Shown in pieces: positions 11,315 to 27,096 of a stretch of DNA of 64,000 bases. Source of the stretch: Raphanus sativus (lineage: Eukaryota > Streptophyta > Magnoliopsida > Brassicales > Brassicaceae); contig NC_079513.1 in NCBI RefSeq assembly GCF_000801105.2, positions 24,582,273 through 24,646,272 on the forward strand, read 5' to 3'. Positions within the stretch are counted from its first letter, which is position 1. The number at the start of each line of letters is the position of its first letter. The notes beneath the pieces are model-generated. The model was not told the origin of the DNA and did no database searches. It saw only the letters and a list, made by a program, of their open reading frames with translations. Made by a program: the position numbers and the translations under genes.

Positions 11315-11775
11315 CTAGCAGTCTCTAGGAGGAGGAGGTCTGGGGATGGGTCTACAAGGCTTATCTTTTCGTGCAGTAACTGGATCGCTTCCCGCCGGAG
11401 AATCTCCACATGGTGGGGGAGGTTTTGCGCATATCGTAGTTTTACCTTTACCACACAAGTCAACATGTTAAAGAGAAAGCACAAGATAAAGTATTAAAAA
11501 TCAAAGTTATGTTTTCTTTATAGTATACTGTAAATAATTCTCTAAAGATTTTACTCGATTGTAGAGCAACTCTATTTGACAGCAAATAGCTCTATATTCT
11601 ATGTGCTACAATTATTCGCAAACAAGTTTAATGCGCCATAGATTTTTGGAATAAGAAGAAACTGACCTGGCTGAAGGAGTCTAGCTTCTGTGCCACGAAC
11701 CTGAAATGATAGACATAGAAATATATAGAACAAACTTAGAAGAAGAAAGGCTTTTGTTGTTTTCTTCATTATCAT
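11315..11775 (-). CDS. Peptide gene A: small secreted Pro/Cys peptide precursor, 2 exons
   Basis: Exons 11667-11775 and 11315-11445 (minus strand) join in phase 1 to 79 aa. The N-terminus MIMKKTTKAFLLLSLFYIF and following hydrophobic residues make a clear signal peptide. The segment RGTEARLL follows, and the intron falls just after it. The mature part is rich in proline with three to four cysteines: ICAKPPPPCGDSPAGSDP, then RKDKPCRPIPRPPPP, ending in RDC. Peptide gene B 2.4 kb away has the same exon layout, intron phase and TEAR / PPCG / KPCR landmarks. That supports both as real genes although each is tiny. A TATATA box lies at about 11816-11822 on the coding strand. I do not recognise the family. 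An extracellular signalling or defence role is an inference from size and secretion only. Confidence 0.7.
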
Positions 11776-11879
11776 AATTGTTTGGTTCCAATCTGTAAAC
11801 ATATCGACAAGTAGTATATATCTAAGAAGTCAAAGAGAATGATAATATAAAATGAATGCTGGCAAAATCAAACATATAA

Positions 11880-12035
11880 AAGAAAGGGTTTTTTATGTTT
11901 TATTCATCATAATTGTTTGGTTTCAAGCTGTAACATGTCCACAAGTAGGAATGTAGAATATATATAATTATAGTATATGTAGAAGTCAAGGAAAATAAAA
12001 TTAAGAAAGTGGAAGCTGCCAAGATCAAACTTAAG
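11880..12035 (-). pseudogene. Relic of a third peptide gene (promoter and start only)
   Basis: This stretch closely repeats the region around the start of peptide gene A (compare 11741-11870). It includes the CAAACAATTATGATGAA start context and the upstream ACTTGTGGACATG / ACTTGTCGATATG words. After the start only five codons are open before a TAA, and the rest of the gene is missing. Confidence 0.6.
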
Positions 12036-13070
12036 TGAAAATTAAATCAATGATTTCTTCAACGATTTGACATATATTTATTTATTAAGAGATTTTCTAT
12101 GCTATACGGCTATACGCAATAGTAATTTTTAGAAAATAATATTCTATTATATTAAAGTGAAAATTAGCCTATATATAATCTAAATTTTTACAAATTTTAA
12201 TTTTATCAATCTAATACAATCAAAAAAAAACCATACTTTTTTGTAGTTTAATATTACCACTTTTCGATTTAGTATTATTTCGAACTTAGTTAAATTTCAG
12301 TAAAAACTAAATTTTCGTTTTATAGAAATAAAAATATTTTATGCTATATTTTTATTTAAAACTATATTTATTTTAAGTACATCTGATTTAAGTGTTTACA
12401 TATAATACTTTTTGGAATTTTTGCTTCTAGTTAAGATGTAATGCTATTTGTTATTAAATAATCCAGTAAGCTTAACGTCAATCCCTAAAGTATTTTATCT
12501 TGATTATGGTTAATATAAGAATTTTGGAAATTTAATTAGTCATTTTTACATGATTAATAGATCTAACTAAAATGTCAAATATTTACCTCTTCATAAAATT
12601 TTGAACTTTTATCATTATTTTATAGCTATATATTTGTTAAAATGCATTTATAATAATTTTCAAGAATATAAAAAATGACTATAATTATATCTTAAGTTGG
12701 TGAAGAAACTTGCTATATTTTAATTATTTTATTAATTTACATTATTTCAAAATATATTTTCATTTAGCAGTAGTATAGGAGTTATCATCATATTTATTTT
12801 TTATTTGTCAAAAATTTAAATCTATATAGATAAAACTGTCCATTTTAAAATTATTTTTCGTATAAAAAATATATCATGTGAAAACAAATGCGGTGATGAT
12901 ACATTAACAAAGTTGGAAAGTCATTTATCAGTAGTGTTCAAGAGATTTCTTCAACATATAGCAAATAAATAAACATTACAGAATCAACTATAATTTGTAT
13001 TCTCAGCACGCGGTTTTGTACATTCAGCTAGCTGTAGCATGTTCTAAATAATCAAATATTATTAGAAGAC
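12036..13070. other. AT-rich region, no gene
   Basis: Strongly AT-rich with no open frame of note. Its right edge, CACGCGGTTTTGTACATTC near 13009, resembles AACGCGGTTTTCTACATC near 14700 upstream of peptide gene B. This stretch may therefore be an insertion that separated gene A from its distal promoter. Confidence 0.4.
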
Positions 13071-13351
13071 TTAGGATACGATTGGTAATGGCTGTAGCTT
13101 TAAAAAAATTTCTGTAGAAAAAAGCTGTAGACTTTTTGCTTTGGCTTTAGATTTTATTGCTGTAGATTTTATGGAAAACTCAAAAAATTTGATTTGAATA
13201 TTTTGCTTTAAAAAGCACTTACACATCTGCCGATTATTTCCGCAGCTGTAATTTTAAAAAAGTCAATAAAATTTGATTGCTGTGAATTTAGTATTTTAGA
13301 AATAAATGGTGTTTTGGACAGCACCTATACCCATTACCAATCACACCCTTA
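13071..13351. mobile_element. PIF/Harbinger (Tourist)-like MITE, 275 bp, TTA target duplication
   Basis: Terminal inverted repeats GGATACGATTGGTAATGG (from 13074) and, at the right end, the complement of GGGTGTGATTGGTAATGG (to 13348) are flanked on both sides by TTA (13071-13073 and 13349-13351). A 3-bp TWA duplication with this size and no coding sequence is the signature of Tourist-like elements. The interior is AT-rich with repeated GCTGTAG words. Confidence 0.8.
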
Positions 13352-14187
13352 GCTCATATCCTGGATGGGTAATTATGGATGACTTGTTGAGGTCTCTCAA
13401 TATTGTAGACTTGACCATTCACCGTTTGTTGTAGATTATTCATTTGTAAATAGTTAGATGTGTTTGTTGTGAACGCTATATTGTTATTTGTAATATTAAG
13501 ATTGAAACATCTTTGTGAGAAACATAGAATAATGTTGAAATATGACTTTATGCCAATCATTTGCGGAATCATTAATATCTTCTGATGTTCAATCGATTAA
13601 ACGTTTGAAACTAAAATTTTCTTTTAAAACTCATTACGAGAATCATTAAATCCCAACCAGACCCTACCGAAACCTTTTGAATCCTTTTGTTTCTTCCCTA
13701 TAGAACTCCGAACAAAGCTTATTTCTGTTCACTCCGATGTCATTTACGATGCTGCACGTGATCAATGTGATGCTCTGATGCTCTATTTTTATCCTCGGAG
13801 AAGCCATGTTTGGGTAAATGCTGCTGCCGAATGATTAACGGCCTTGTTGATCCCACAGCCAGTCTTGTATTTGGCGTTGTAGTAGATCCATCCTATTTTT
13901 TGGTGTCTTTTGTATTTCATAAGCCCATTGAATCTCACTATTTTCTTTAAAACAAAATCTCACCATAGTTGCATATCTTACTGTCTATAGACACATGTTG
14001 GTATGTTTACTTGTATGTTTGATATATAAACAGATAAACCAAGAAAAGATCGATGACCATATAAGACAAAACTATGGTTACAATTATATTTTACAAATAA
14101 CTATGTAATAACCTAGCAAGCGTTGTTGACTCGTTCCAATCACTATTACATATTCAACATTGCTAACTCTTGCAGCGAGAGCACAAG
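13352..14187. other. Spacer, unrecognised moderate-GC patch
   Basis: There is no gene I can support. 13690-13890 is less AT-rich (for example CACTCCGATGTCATTTACGA) and could be a fragment of a coding or transposon sequence, but no frame stays open and I do not recognise it. Confidence 0.3.
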
Positions 14188-14565
14188 TTAAGGAGATCTC
14201 GGGGGAACGAGTCTGCAAGGCTTTTCTCTTTGTTTTCTAGGAGGCCTACTACCTGGTGGAGCTCCACAAGGTGGGGAAGGGCTCACGCCTATCTTTTTTG
14301 TCCATTTCACAACACCTATACCTTTTAACACATTAGTCAATTATTTACAAAATTAACCCACCAGATAGAATTATTAAGGAAGATGTGATTAGAAAATTTA
14401 TTTAACGTAATATTTTACTGAACTGTAAATTTTATATTTTTCTGAGTAAAAAGACAGACCTAGGTGACGGAATCTTGCCTCTGTCACACCAACATGTAAA
14501 GATACACATAAAAGTATATGAACCAAGCTTAGAAGATAAAATTGTATTGTTTTCGTCTTTATCAT
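14188..14565 (-). CDS. Peptide gene B: small secreted Pro/Cys peptide precursor, 2 exons
   Basis: Exons 14460-14565 and 14188-14315 (minus strand) join in phase 1 to 77 aa. The N-terminus MIKTKTIQFYLLSLVHILLC plus VSLHVG is a signal peptide, ending near VTEARFRHL. The mature part has SPSPPCGAPPGSRPPRKQ and EKPCRLVPPRSP, so two cysteines about 16 residues apart in a proline- and basic-rich chain. Landmarks TEAR, PPCG and KPCR are shared with gene A. The mature ends differ (A ends RDC, B ends RSP). A TATA box (CATATATATACCC on the minus strand, 14596-14608) lies about 30 bp upstream of the start, so the 5' UTR must be very short. Not recognised; probably a lineage-specific secreted peptide. Confidence 0.7.
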
Positions 14566-15235
14566 TGTTTTGTTGTTCTTCTCGTCTCGACCAGTAGTGG
14601 GTATATATATGGTTTTGAGCAGACAGAATCAACCGTATCGTGAATAAATAAAGTTGAAGGTATTAAGCTTCTACGCGACTTCTTCTTGTTTTCTTCAAGA
14701 ACGCGGTTTTCTACATCAGCTAAGTACCATCTTCTAAATATACAAATGAAAACTTGACTAAAATTCAGTTTCATGAATCTAGCTGGGTAATTACACATGC
14801 AAGACTTTTGGAGTTTTTAAATATTTTATGCTAAACCGTTTATCGTTGTCGTATTAACTGTTCATTTGACTTGGTTAGGTTAAACCGTTCATCGATCTGA
14901 GGCTACATAGTACACTTGTTCCCTTTTTAGTACACTAATGCCTCAAGGAACTACAACATTATTATCAAATACACAGACAAACATGTTTAACACGTCCACA
15001 ATTTTGTACAAAATACTTCTGAAAATGTTAATATAAATTATTCACAAGCAATTCTCGTCTCAAAGCATGCTCAAGAAAATGGCAAAAGCTTGGATATACT
15101 TAGCATATTCAAAAACTACAGCTTACTCCTAGTTTAACAACGAGAATGTAGAAATACTTTGCATTGTACATATAACAATAAAAAGACTTGAATCGTTATC
15201 ATAAACTGTTACCTCGGTTCAGAATAGTCCAAAAC
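14566..15235. other. Peptide B promoter and RUK 3' UTR
   Basis: 14566-14800 is the upstream region of peptide gene B. About 15000-15235 is probably the RUK 3' UTR. No other gene is seen. Confidence 0.4.
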
Positions 15236-20480
<5,245 letters not shown>

Positions 20481-21311
20481 CCTCAAAGCTTCCACACTCG
20501 CCTGAGATCCGATTCGGAAGCTTCCAAGCTCCAGAGAGAATTAATGGCAGTTGCTGAATCGATCTGGTAAGAATGAGAAACAGAGAGAGAGAGGGGGGAA
20601 ATGGTGGAGAGAAAAAAAACTGGCAATTTTCAAAATTCAAACCCTAAGGAGAAATGGACAAATTTAGGATAATTTTGATTAATATATTTTGAAAATAAAA
20701 AAATTACCGGAATTTAAAATGAGAAACTGGGCCTGTTGGGCCCATTAATCCTCCTTCTCTATGAGATATTTCCCGCCGAAATGAATTGGGTAAAGGGCTT
20801 TTTTACCCGCCGTGAAAAAAAGGGGAAAGCGGAAAACCGAGTAGCGCAAAACTGTAAACAGGGAGTGAAATTTAGTGAACAAAAAAAAAAAAGAGAGTGA
20901 AATTATTCGTTCTCCTCCGAAGACGACGGAACACTTCGTCACAATTCTCTCCGGAATCGGCCTCGTAGACAGTGTGAGCTTCTTAATCACCTTTCTCCTT
21001 CCTTATCCGGCGAAACTCACCGCCGATATATTCGATTTAGTCTCTGTTGTTGCTTAATCCTGATTGAATATTATTTAGTATATTATTATACTTTTCTGGA
21101 TTATATTTATATCGCTTTATATGGTTCTCTTAGCATTGGGTATTATATTACTCTCTATATCATAATACATTGCTAGAGTTTAGGGGTTTACAAAATTTTC
21201 AGTTGTTTACTTCTTCTTGTCTTGTCTTTAAAGTTTTACTCTTTTTATTTACGCTGTTTGTTTCATTGTTGCTAGTGAAAAGGATTGAACTTTATCAAGT
21301 AGAAAATCACA
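20481..21311. promoter_or_regulatory. Shared RUK / D2 bidirectional promoter with E2F-type site
   Basis: TTTCCCGCC stands at 20769-20777, within GATATTTCCCGCCGAAATGA. Site II-like TGGGCC words (CTGGGCCTGTTGGGCCC, 20728-20744) lie beside it. A second TTTTTACCCGCCGTG lies near 20800. Downstream are AAGACGACGGA and CTCTCCGGAATCGGCC; in the D6/D7 promoters the equivalent block ends in an AGAGTGAGC splice donor, so D2 probably has a 5' UTR intron starting near 20973. The whole module recurs before D6 and D7 and, inverted, before D1. Confidence 0.65.
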
Positions 21312-23117
21312 ATGGAGGAGCCACTCAAGGCTAAAACTGTCGTGGAAAAGACTAATCTTGCTGGTGCTCCAGAGCTTGATCCTTGTGGTGTCGAACAGGA
21401 TCCACGTCACCACGGTGAGAAGAGAAAGAGGGAAGGATTGGTGAGTGGAGAAAGAGAAGCTGAAGAATTTATTTTAGTTGGTGACACCAAGGCTATAAAA
21501 AAAATTGGTGGTTTTGATGGAGGAGAGCAGTCTCAGTCTCAGAGGTCTTTGTTTAGCAAGCGACAGGCTTTCGAGGAGGGGCAAAGCAACACGAATCTTA
21601 AAGGGTCTTTAGTAAAGCAAGAGTCAGGAGGAGAAGAACCAGTGAGAGCAAAGCAGGAGTCAACTTTTAATGACTTTGATAAGCTTAGGGAAGTAGGAAA
21701 CTTTGCAGTTGGTCAGACATGGGCTCTTTATGATGATAAAGTTGATGGGATGCCTAGACTGTACGCTCAGATCACAAAAGTCTCAGCTCCCGGTTTCTGT
21801 CTTAGCGTCACATGGCTTGACCCTGATCCAGATGACAAGGAAGAATCACAGAGCTATGAAAAGGACTTGCCTGTTGCTGTTGGTTGGTTCAAACTCGGCA
21901 AAAGCGAGGATATTAAAGATCACACAAGGTTCTCTCATCTGGTTCATTGCAATGGCGAAGGAAGTAGTAGGTTCAGTGTTTACCCCAGAGGAGGAGAGAC
22001 ATGGGCTATCTTCAAGGGACGCCGCAAGCGTGACTCCTCCTGGAGCTATAGGGACATTGACTGGTCAGCTGATCCCGGTTCTCACCGCAAATATAACTAT
22101 CAATTTGTCGAAATCGTGTCAGAAGAAGATGCTGACACATCTGCTGATGCACCTGTTGGATTCCTGCATAAAGCTAAAGGCTTTTCAAGCGTGTTCTGTC
22201 GCTTTGCTGAGGAAGTAGTTAAATCCTACATTCATAATGGCTATGAAGAACAATTCTCCCACCGTGTTCCATCGTTTAAGACGACTGGAATAGAAGCAGA
22301 AGGTGTGCCTCGACGAGGTGCTTATGAGCTGGATCCTGCAGCATTACCAGTAAACATCAAGGAGATTGACGTCCCTTTGCATCTACTAGAAGAGCCCACA
22401 GTGCCAAACTCTGAGGAGGAGGATAAGACACATTCTCAATGTGTTTACTTTGCTAGTAAAGGGATAACTTTTCAAACAGGCCAAGTCTGGTCCTTCTGCA
22501 GCGGTGGTGACGATAACTTTCCCCGGTACTACGGCAAGATTCAGAAGATCACTTTTGTTCAGGCTTTCGAGCAGGATCCTGTTGTTAAACTGCACATAGG
22601 TCGGCTAAAGGCTAGACCGATCAAAGGCGTCACCCAGTGGATTGACAAGGAGATGCCCATCGGTTGTGGGAATTTCCGGGCGAGAAAAGTTCTCGAGATA
22701 TTCACCGATCTTGATGTGTTCTCACGTCTGGTAAGCCAAGACTCCTCCTCTGGAGATGGGGATGATTACAGCATCATGCCTAAGACTGGTGATGTCTGGG
22801 CGATATACAGAAACTGGAGTAATGGCATCGAAGTCGCTGATCTGTGTTCCCAGAGTTATGATCTTGTGGAAGTTCTTGATGATAAAATGGACTACAAGGT
22901 GCTGCTGCTGGCTCCTGATGGTGGATTTAACTCAGTTGATTCTAAGGGTTTTGGTTCGGTGTATGTGGCTGCTACTGAGCATTGGATGGATGGCGCAGAC
23001 GTGAGATTCACAGTTCCGAAATGCGAACTGCTTAGATTCTCGCATCGAGTTCCTACTTCGAAAGTAACTAAGGATATGCATGGAGTTTTGCAAGAAGTCT
23101 ATGAACCTATTATTTGA
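21312..23117 (+). CDS. D2: DUF3444 protein without zinc ribbons
   Basis: Single coding exon, 601 aa, starting MEEPLKAKTVVEKTNLAGAP. The first ~115 residues are charged and unstructured, with a KRKRE basic patch. Two DUF3444 regions follow. The first begins FNDFDKLREVGNFAVGQTWA with its second module at GGETWAIFKGRRKRD. The second begins FQTGQVWSFCSGGDDNFPRY with its last module at TGDVWAIYRNWSNG. It lacks the zinc ribbons of D1 and D3 and the J domain, so it is a DUF3444-only protein. It is the most divergent of the array, with a longer basic insert (GRRKRDSSWSYRD) in the second module. It is probably nuclear, from the basic patch; function unknown. Confidence 0.88.
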   Translation: MEEPLKAKTVVEKTNLAGAPELDPCGVEQDPRHHGEKRKREGLVSGEREAEEFILVGDTKAIKKIGGFDGGEQSQSQRSLFSKRQAFEEGQSNTNLKGSLVKQESGGEEPVRAKQESTFNDFDKLREVGNFAVGQTWALYDDKVDGMPRLYAQITKVSAPGFCLSVTWLDPDPDDKEESQSYEKDLPVAVGWFKLGKSEDIKDHTRFSHLVHCNGEGSSRFSVYPRGGETWAIFKGRRKRDSSWSYRDIDWSADPGSHRKYNYQFVEIVSEEDADTSADAPVGFLHKAKGFSSVFCRFAEEVVKSYIHNGYEEQFSHRVPSFKTTGIEAEGVPRRGAYELDPAALPVNIKEIDVPLHLLEEPTVPNSEEEDKTHSQCVYFASKGITFQTGQVWSFCSGGDDNFPRYYGKIQKITFVQAFEQDPVVKLHIGRLKARPIKGVTQWIDKEMPIGCGNFRARKVLEIFTDLDVFSRLVSQDSSSGDGDDYSIMPKTGDVWAIYRNWSNGIEVADLCSQSYDLVEVLDDKMDYKVLLLAPDGGFNSVDSKGFGSVYVAATEHWMDGADVRFTVPKCELLRFSHRVPTSKVTKDMHGVLQEVYEPII

Positions 23118-23940
23118 GAGGTATTGCGGTTGATTCTCTGACTTCTAGAGCTGAAACAACTCAGTGAACTTTCTTGATTCATTTTTAACTCTCATCTATA
23201 AAGTATGGAGTATCTCTGTAGTTTGGTCTGGAACTGTGTGTTTTGTGGTGAAGTAATTCTTACGGTGGCCTTTTAGGTGTGGTTTCAAACAAGACTAGAG
23301 ACATTTTAAGTTCAAAAACTTTTTTGCAAACTCAAACTCAATTTTGTGAACACAAACTAAGTAATGTTAATTATTGTAATATTTAAAGTTAAATAAAAAA
23401 AAACATCACACCAACATTCTCTTCTTCTTTTAATCCTCCTTAAACCTGACACAATTATTCTGTAATCAGAAAATTCATATACATATGATTCTTTTTTGAC
23501 ATCTCTTTACGTTTATCATATTTTAATTTTGTTTCCCGCCATTGTAACTGAGACTTTTCCCGCTCTAATAGGAGATATTTTTAGTTACACTTTATCACAC
23601 GTGTACGCGACGAGTAGTCTCACTTGTTGTTTCCCCTCCGGCAAAACTCTCTGCCACTTACGACCTCTGTTTGCTATTGCTTCCGCTGTTTGTTGCCTGA
23701 ATCGGTTAGTACTTAGTAGATAGATTGTATTTAAATGTCTTGTCTTTTTTTTCTTTGTGTGTCCTCTATCATCCTGCACATGTGCCCTAGTGTTAATCTA
23801 GGGTTTTAGAACCTAAGCAATACTTTGGATTCTCTACTTTAAAGACGCAGGCTTTAGGGTTATTTCTCATCTGATGGCCATAAATAATATGTATCTTACT
23901 TCTACAGGAGGAACCTAATTGTCTTGTGGTGTCTTAGAAG
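23118..23940 (+). promoter_or_regulatory. D2 3' UTR and D3 promoter with E2F-type site
   Basis: TTTCCCGCC is at 23532-23540 and a weaker TTTTCCCGCTC follows about 15 bp later. The D3 leader contains TCTGCCACTTACGAC and ends at GAATCG before GTTAGTAC (donor near 23704). An acceptor TTCTACAG at 23900-23907 closes a 5' UTR intron before the D3 start. Confidence 0.6.
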
Positions 23941-26196
23941 ATGGATATCACCATTAATGGCGTTACAGAGACATGGATTAAAGAGACTTCCTCCGACCAA
24001 ACTCCTCCTTCCACTGGCAGCATTCCAAAGTTTTGGACCAAGTGTCACTACTGCACTGTGTGGTACAGATTGCATATATGCTTTGTCCGCATAACGAACA
24101 CATGTCGATCTTGCAACAAGGAGTTCTTCGCGCACGAGTTACCTCGTCAAGGTCTTTTACCAGGGAAAAACTCATCTAAGGACATTATGCATAAAAGGGC
24201 ACTGATGATTAAAAGGCTCCTTGAGATACACAAGAAACATCCAGTTGCATCCAACTCACGTCCAAGCTTTTGGACTACGTGTAGACACTGTGGGTATAGA
24301 GAGCGTTTTCTTAAAGTGTATAAGGACAAATGGTTCGTTTGTGCCAAGTGTCAGGAGGAAACCATTGCGATGGAAGTCCTTGCAAGGTCAGGCGAGGTGT
24401 TGTTCAACAAATTGTTCCATGAGTTAAAGTTCAGGAGTAAGAGTGAAGCTACCACACTTGTGTCCGGTAAGAAAAGCTCTCCTGGTTTGAGCTGTGATGT
24501 GAAGGTTGGTGAGAAGAGAAAGAGGGAAGAGGTTGCTGCTGCTGCTTTATCTCAAAATCACAGCAAGCTTGAAGGTGTTATTGATAAGGCTGTAGACAAA
24601 AACAGAAGAGGATTCAATGGCAATGGAGATGAAGGAAGGCGAGAAGCGTCAAACTATGGGAATGCTAAGGTGGATGACAACTTTAGTTTATGCGATTCAA
24701 GTTCAGGAGGTGATGTAGTACAACCAAAGATTGCTGAATGTGCTGATCTGAAGTTTAACGACTTTGATAAGCTGAGGGAAGAAGTCAACTTTGCAGTTGG
24801 CCAGGTCTGGTCTCTCTATGACACAACAGATAAGGTTCCTAGACAGTATGCTCTGATCAGAAAAGTTTCAGCTCCTTTTTGCCTTAGAATCACATATCTA
24901 GAGCCAGATCCTGATGATGAGAAACAGATCCAGTGGTTCGAACAAGACCTGCCTGTTTCTACTGGTCAATTCAGGCTTGGGAAAAACCAGAACACAAAAG
25001 ACCGTTCACTATTCTCACATGTTACCCACTGCAACGAAGGCAGCAACTCTGGTCATTTTACTGTTTCCCCAAGGAAAGGAGAGACCTGGGCTCTATTCAA
25101 GAACTGGGATATTGACTGGTCTTCAGAGCCAGATTCTCACCGCAAATATGAGTATGAGTTTGTTGAGATTTTGTCAGATTACACTGATGGAGATGGTGTA
25201 TCTGTTGCATTCTTGCATAAAGCAAAAGGCTTTGCGAGTGTCTTCTTCCGAATGGGAACTGGTGATGAGGCAGACACATTGCACATATTACCTCACAGTT
25301 TGTACCGATTCTCCTATAGGATCTCTTCCTTCAAACTGACTGGAATCGAAGGAAAAGGTGTGCCAAAGTCTGCTTATGAGCTGGACCAAGCTGCGTTACC
25401 AGAAAAAATTTCAGAGGTAGTCGTCCCTTCACATCTAGTAGCAAAGCCAGCCCCTCCAGAGCCTAGACCAGAAGAGCTCTGCTTTACTATAAACGGAAAG
25501 GTTTTTCAAACTGGCCAGATCTGGTCATACACCGGATGTTTTGATAACATGCCTAGGGACTACTGTAGGATCTATAAGATCAGTTTAACTCAAGCATTCG
25601 AGCAGGCTCCGGTTTACAAAATGCACGCGTTTCGATTTAAGGCTACACCTTTGCCTAAGGATATCATCCCTTGGGAGGAGAAGAAATATGGGGACAAGAA
25701 AATGCCTGTTGGTTTGGGAACTTACTTGTTAACTCAAGGTTCCGTAGCGCTCACTCCTGATCGTCTCTCACATCTGATAGTGCCTGGTACCTCCTCCAAG
25801 GATAGAAATGAATATACTATTCTTCCCAAGACTGGTGAAGTGTGGGCGATATACAGATTCTGGACTCCTTACCTTAGTGCCGATGAAATGGAGAAAAACT
25901 ACGTGGACTATGGCATTGTCGAGGTTCTTGATGACGCCTCGGACTATAAGGTTTTGGCGTTGGAGCCTGCGTTGCAGTTTAGTGAAGATGGAAGGCAAAA
26001 GACAGTGTTTAGAGCGGCTGAGAGCAAGCCACTTGATTTTGATGATGACGATGGGACGGGAGTGATATATACAATCCCAAAGTCAAAAATGCTGAGATTC
26101 TCTCATCAGATTGCTGCTTCACGGGTAACCAAGGAGATAGATGGAGAGTTGAAAGAACTTTTTGAACTTGATTCTACAGCAGTGCCTGTATTGTGA
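23941..26196 (+). CDS. D3: DUF3444 protein with two zinc ribbons, longest copy
   Basis: Single coding exon, 751 aa, starting MDITINGVTETWIKETSSDQ. Zinc ribbon 1 has CHYC at 35-38 and CRSC at 55-58. Ribbon 2 has CRHC at 114-117 and CAKC at 134-137. A basic KRKRE patch is followed by a linker of about 80 residues (DKAVDKNRRGFNGNGDEGRR) that D1 lacks and D4 shares. Two DUF3444 regions follow: FNDFDKLREEVNFAVGQVWS, GETWALFKNWDIDWSSEPDS, VFQTGQIWSYTGCFDNMPRD and TGEVWAIYRFWTP. No J domain is present. It is the closest relative of D1 and shares its promoter type with D4 and D5. It is the most complete member and the best reference for the family here. Confidence 0.92.
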   Translation: MDITINGVTETWIKETSSDQTPPSTGSIPKFWTKCHYCTVWYRLHICFVRITNTCRSCNKEFFAHELPRQGLLPGKNSSKDIMHKRALMIKRLLEIHKKHPVASNSRPSFWTTCRHCGYRERFLKVYKDKWFVCAKCQEETIAMEVLARSGEVLFNKLFHELKFRSKSEATTLVSGKKSSPGLSCDVKVGEKRKREEVAAAALSQNHSKLEGVIDKAVDKNRRGFNGNGDEGRREASNYGNAKVDDNFSLCDSSSGGDVVQPKIAECADLKFNDFDKLREEVNFAVGQVWSLYDTTDKVPRQYALIRKVSAPFCLRITYLEPDPDDEKQIQWFEQDLPVSTGQFRLGKNQNTKDRSLFSHVTHCNEGSNSGHFTVSPRKGETWALFKNWDIDWSSEPDSHRKYEYEFVEILSDYTDGDGVSVAFLHKAKGFASVFFRMGTGDEADTLHILPHSLYRFSYRISSFKLTGIEGKGVPKSAYELDQAALPEKISEVVVPSHLVAKPAPPEPRPEELCFTINGKVFQTGQIWSYTGCFDNMPRDYCRIYKISLTQAFEQAPVYKMHAFRFKATPLPKDIIPWEEKKYGDKKMPVGLGTYLLTQGSVALTPDRLSHLIVPGTSSKDRNEYTILPKTGEVWAIYRFWTPYLSADEMEKNYVDYGIVEVLDDASDYKVLALEPALQFSEDGRQKTVFRAAESKPLDFDDDDGTGVIYTIPKSKMLRFSHQIAASRVTKEIDGELKELFELDSTAVPVL

Positions 26197-27096
26197 GTTT
26201 TCAAGAGCATTGAGCAACGGGTGTCAGAGAAGAATGCGTCCCTTTTGTTAGCTTTTTGGTTCATTCTGACTCTCAAGGTTTGTTGTTCTTGCTGAAAGAG
26301 TTTATCCATGGTTTATGTATGTTTTTCTTTTGTTGGTTCAAGTCTATGGAAAGTCATGAATCCTGAGATGGTTTGTTGGAAAAGAGCAGTTGTTTAGATT
26401 AGACTGAGAAACTTACTGAACTCTCTCCATGTTTAGTTACTAGTCACTTAGTTCAATTGTGGTCTCTGTTCAGTGTTTATCAACCTCTCCTTGCGTATAT
26501 ATCTGCTATGAGCTGAAGTAATCTCAACATTGCCTGTGTCTTCTGTGAGTTCTCTCCTTTACTATTGTTTAAAAGTAATTATCAAAGAATTGTCAAATTT
26601 ACTACAAAAGATCCCACCAAAAAAAGCTGAAAAAAAAAAAAAAATGACTCAGATATCTGAAACACAAACTAAAATCATAAAATGATAAATACAGTACAAT
26701 AACGTCTTTTAAAAAATAATAATAATAATGAAAAAAATATATTCCCGCCATTGCTGACTAGATTTTTCCCGCCAAAAAGGAGAAGATTTAGTTAATTTAG
26801 TTGCAGCCTCACTTTTTTTCGGCAAAAGTCTCCGCCACTTACGACTGCTTCTTGCTCTTGCTCTTGCTCCCGCTGTTGTCTGAATCGGTTAGTAGACTGT
26901 ATTCAAATATCTTGTCTCTGGTTTTGTTAATGCACGCACGCTTGGTTTAGACGTTAGAGCTCTTATTGCTTAGTTCTGATTCTATATGCTGCTAATTTGC
27001 TAGATCCTTATATGATTGCCATAAAATGTAGCGTATTCTTCTTGCAGGATCCAAAAGAGAAGGAAATTATTTGATTCTCTGATTGATATCACCATC
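26197..27096 (+). promoter_or_regulatory. D3 3' UTR and D4 promoter with two CCCGCC sites
   Basis: ATTCCCGCCA lies at 26741-26750 and TTTCCCGCCAAAAAG starts at 26765. The leader (CTCCGCCACTTACGACTG ... GAATCG before GTTAGTAG) matches that of D3. The intron acceptor CTTGCAG is at about 27042-27048. Confidence 0.6.

Noticed and set aside
21703..22218. 171-codon second frame inside D2
   Set aside because: A shadow of the D2 coding frame; its paralogues show similar shadow frames only because the DNA is similar.
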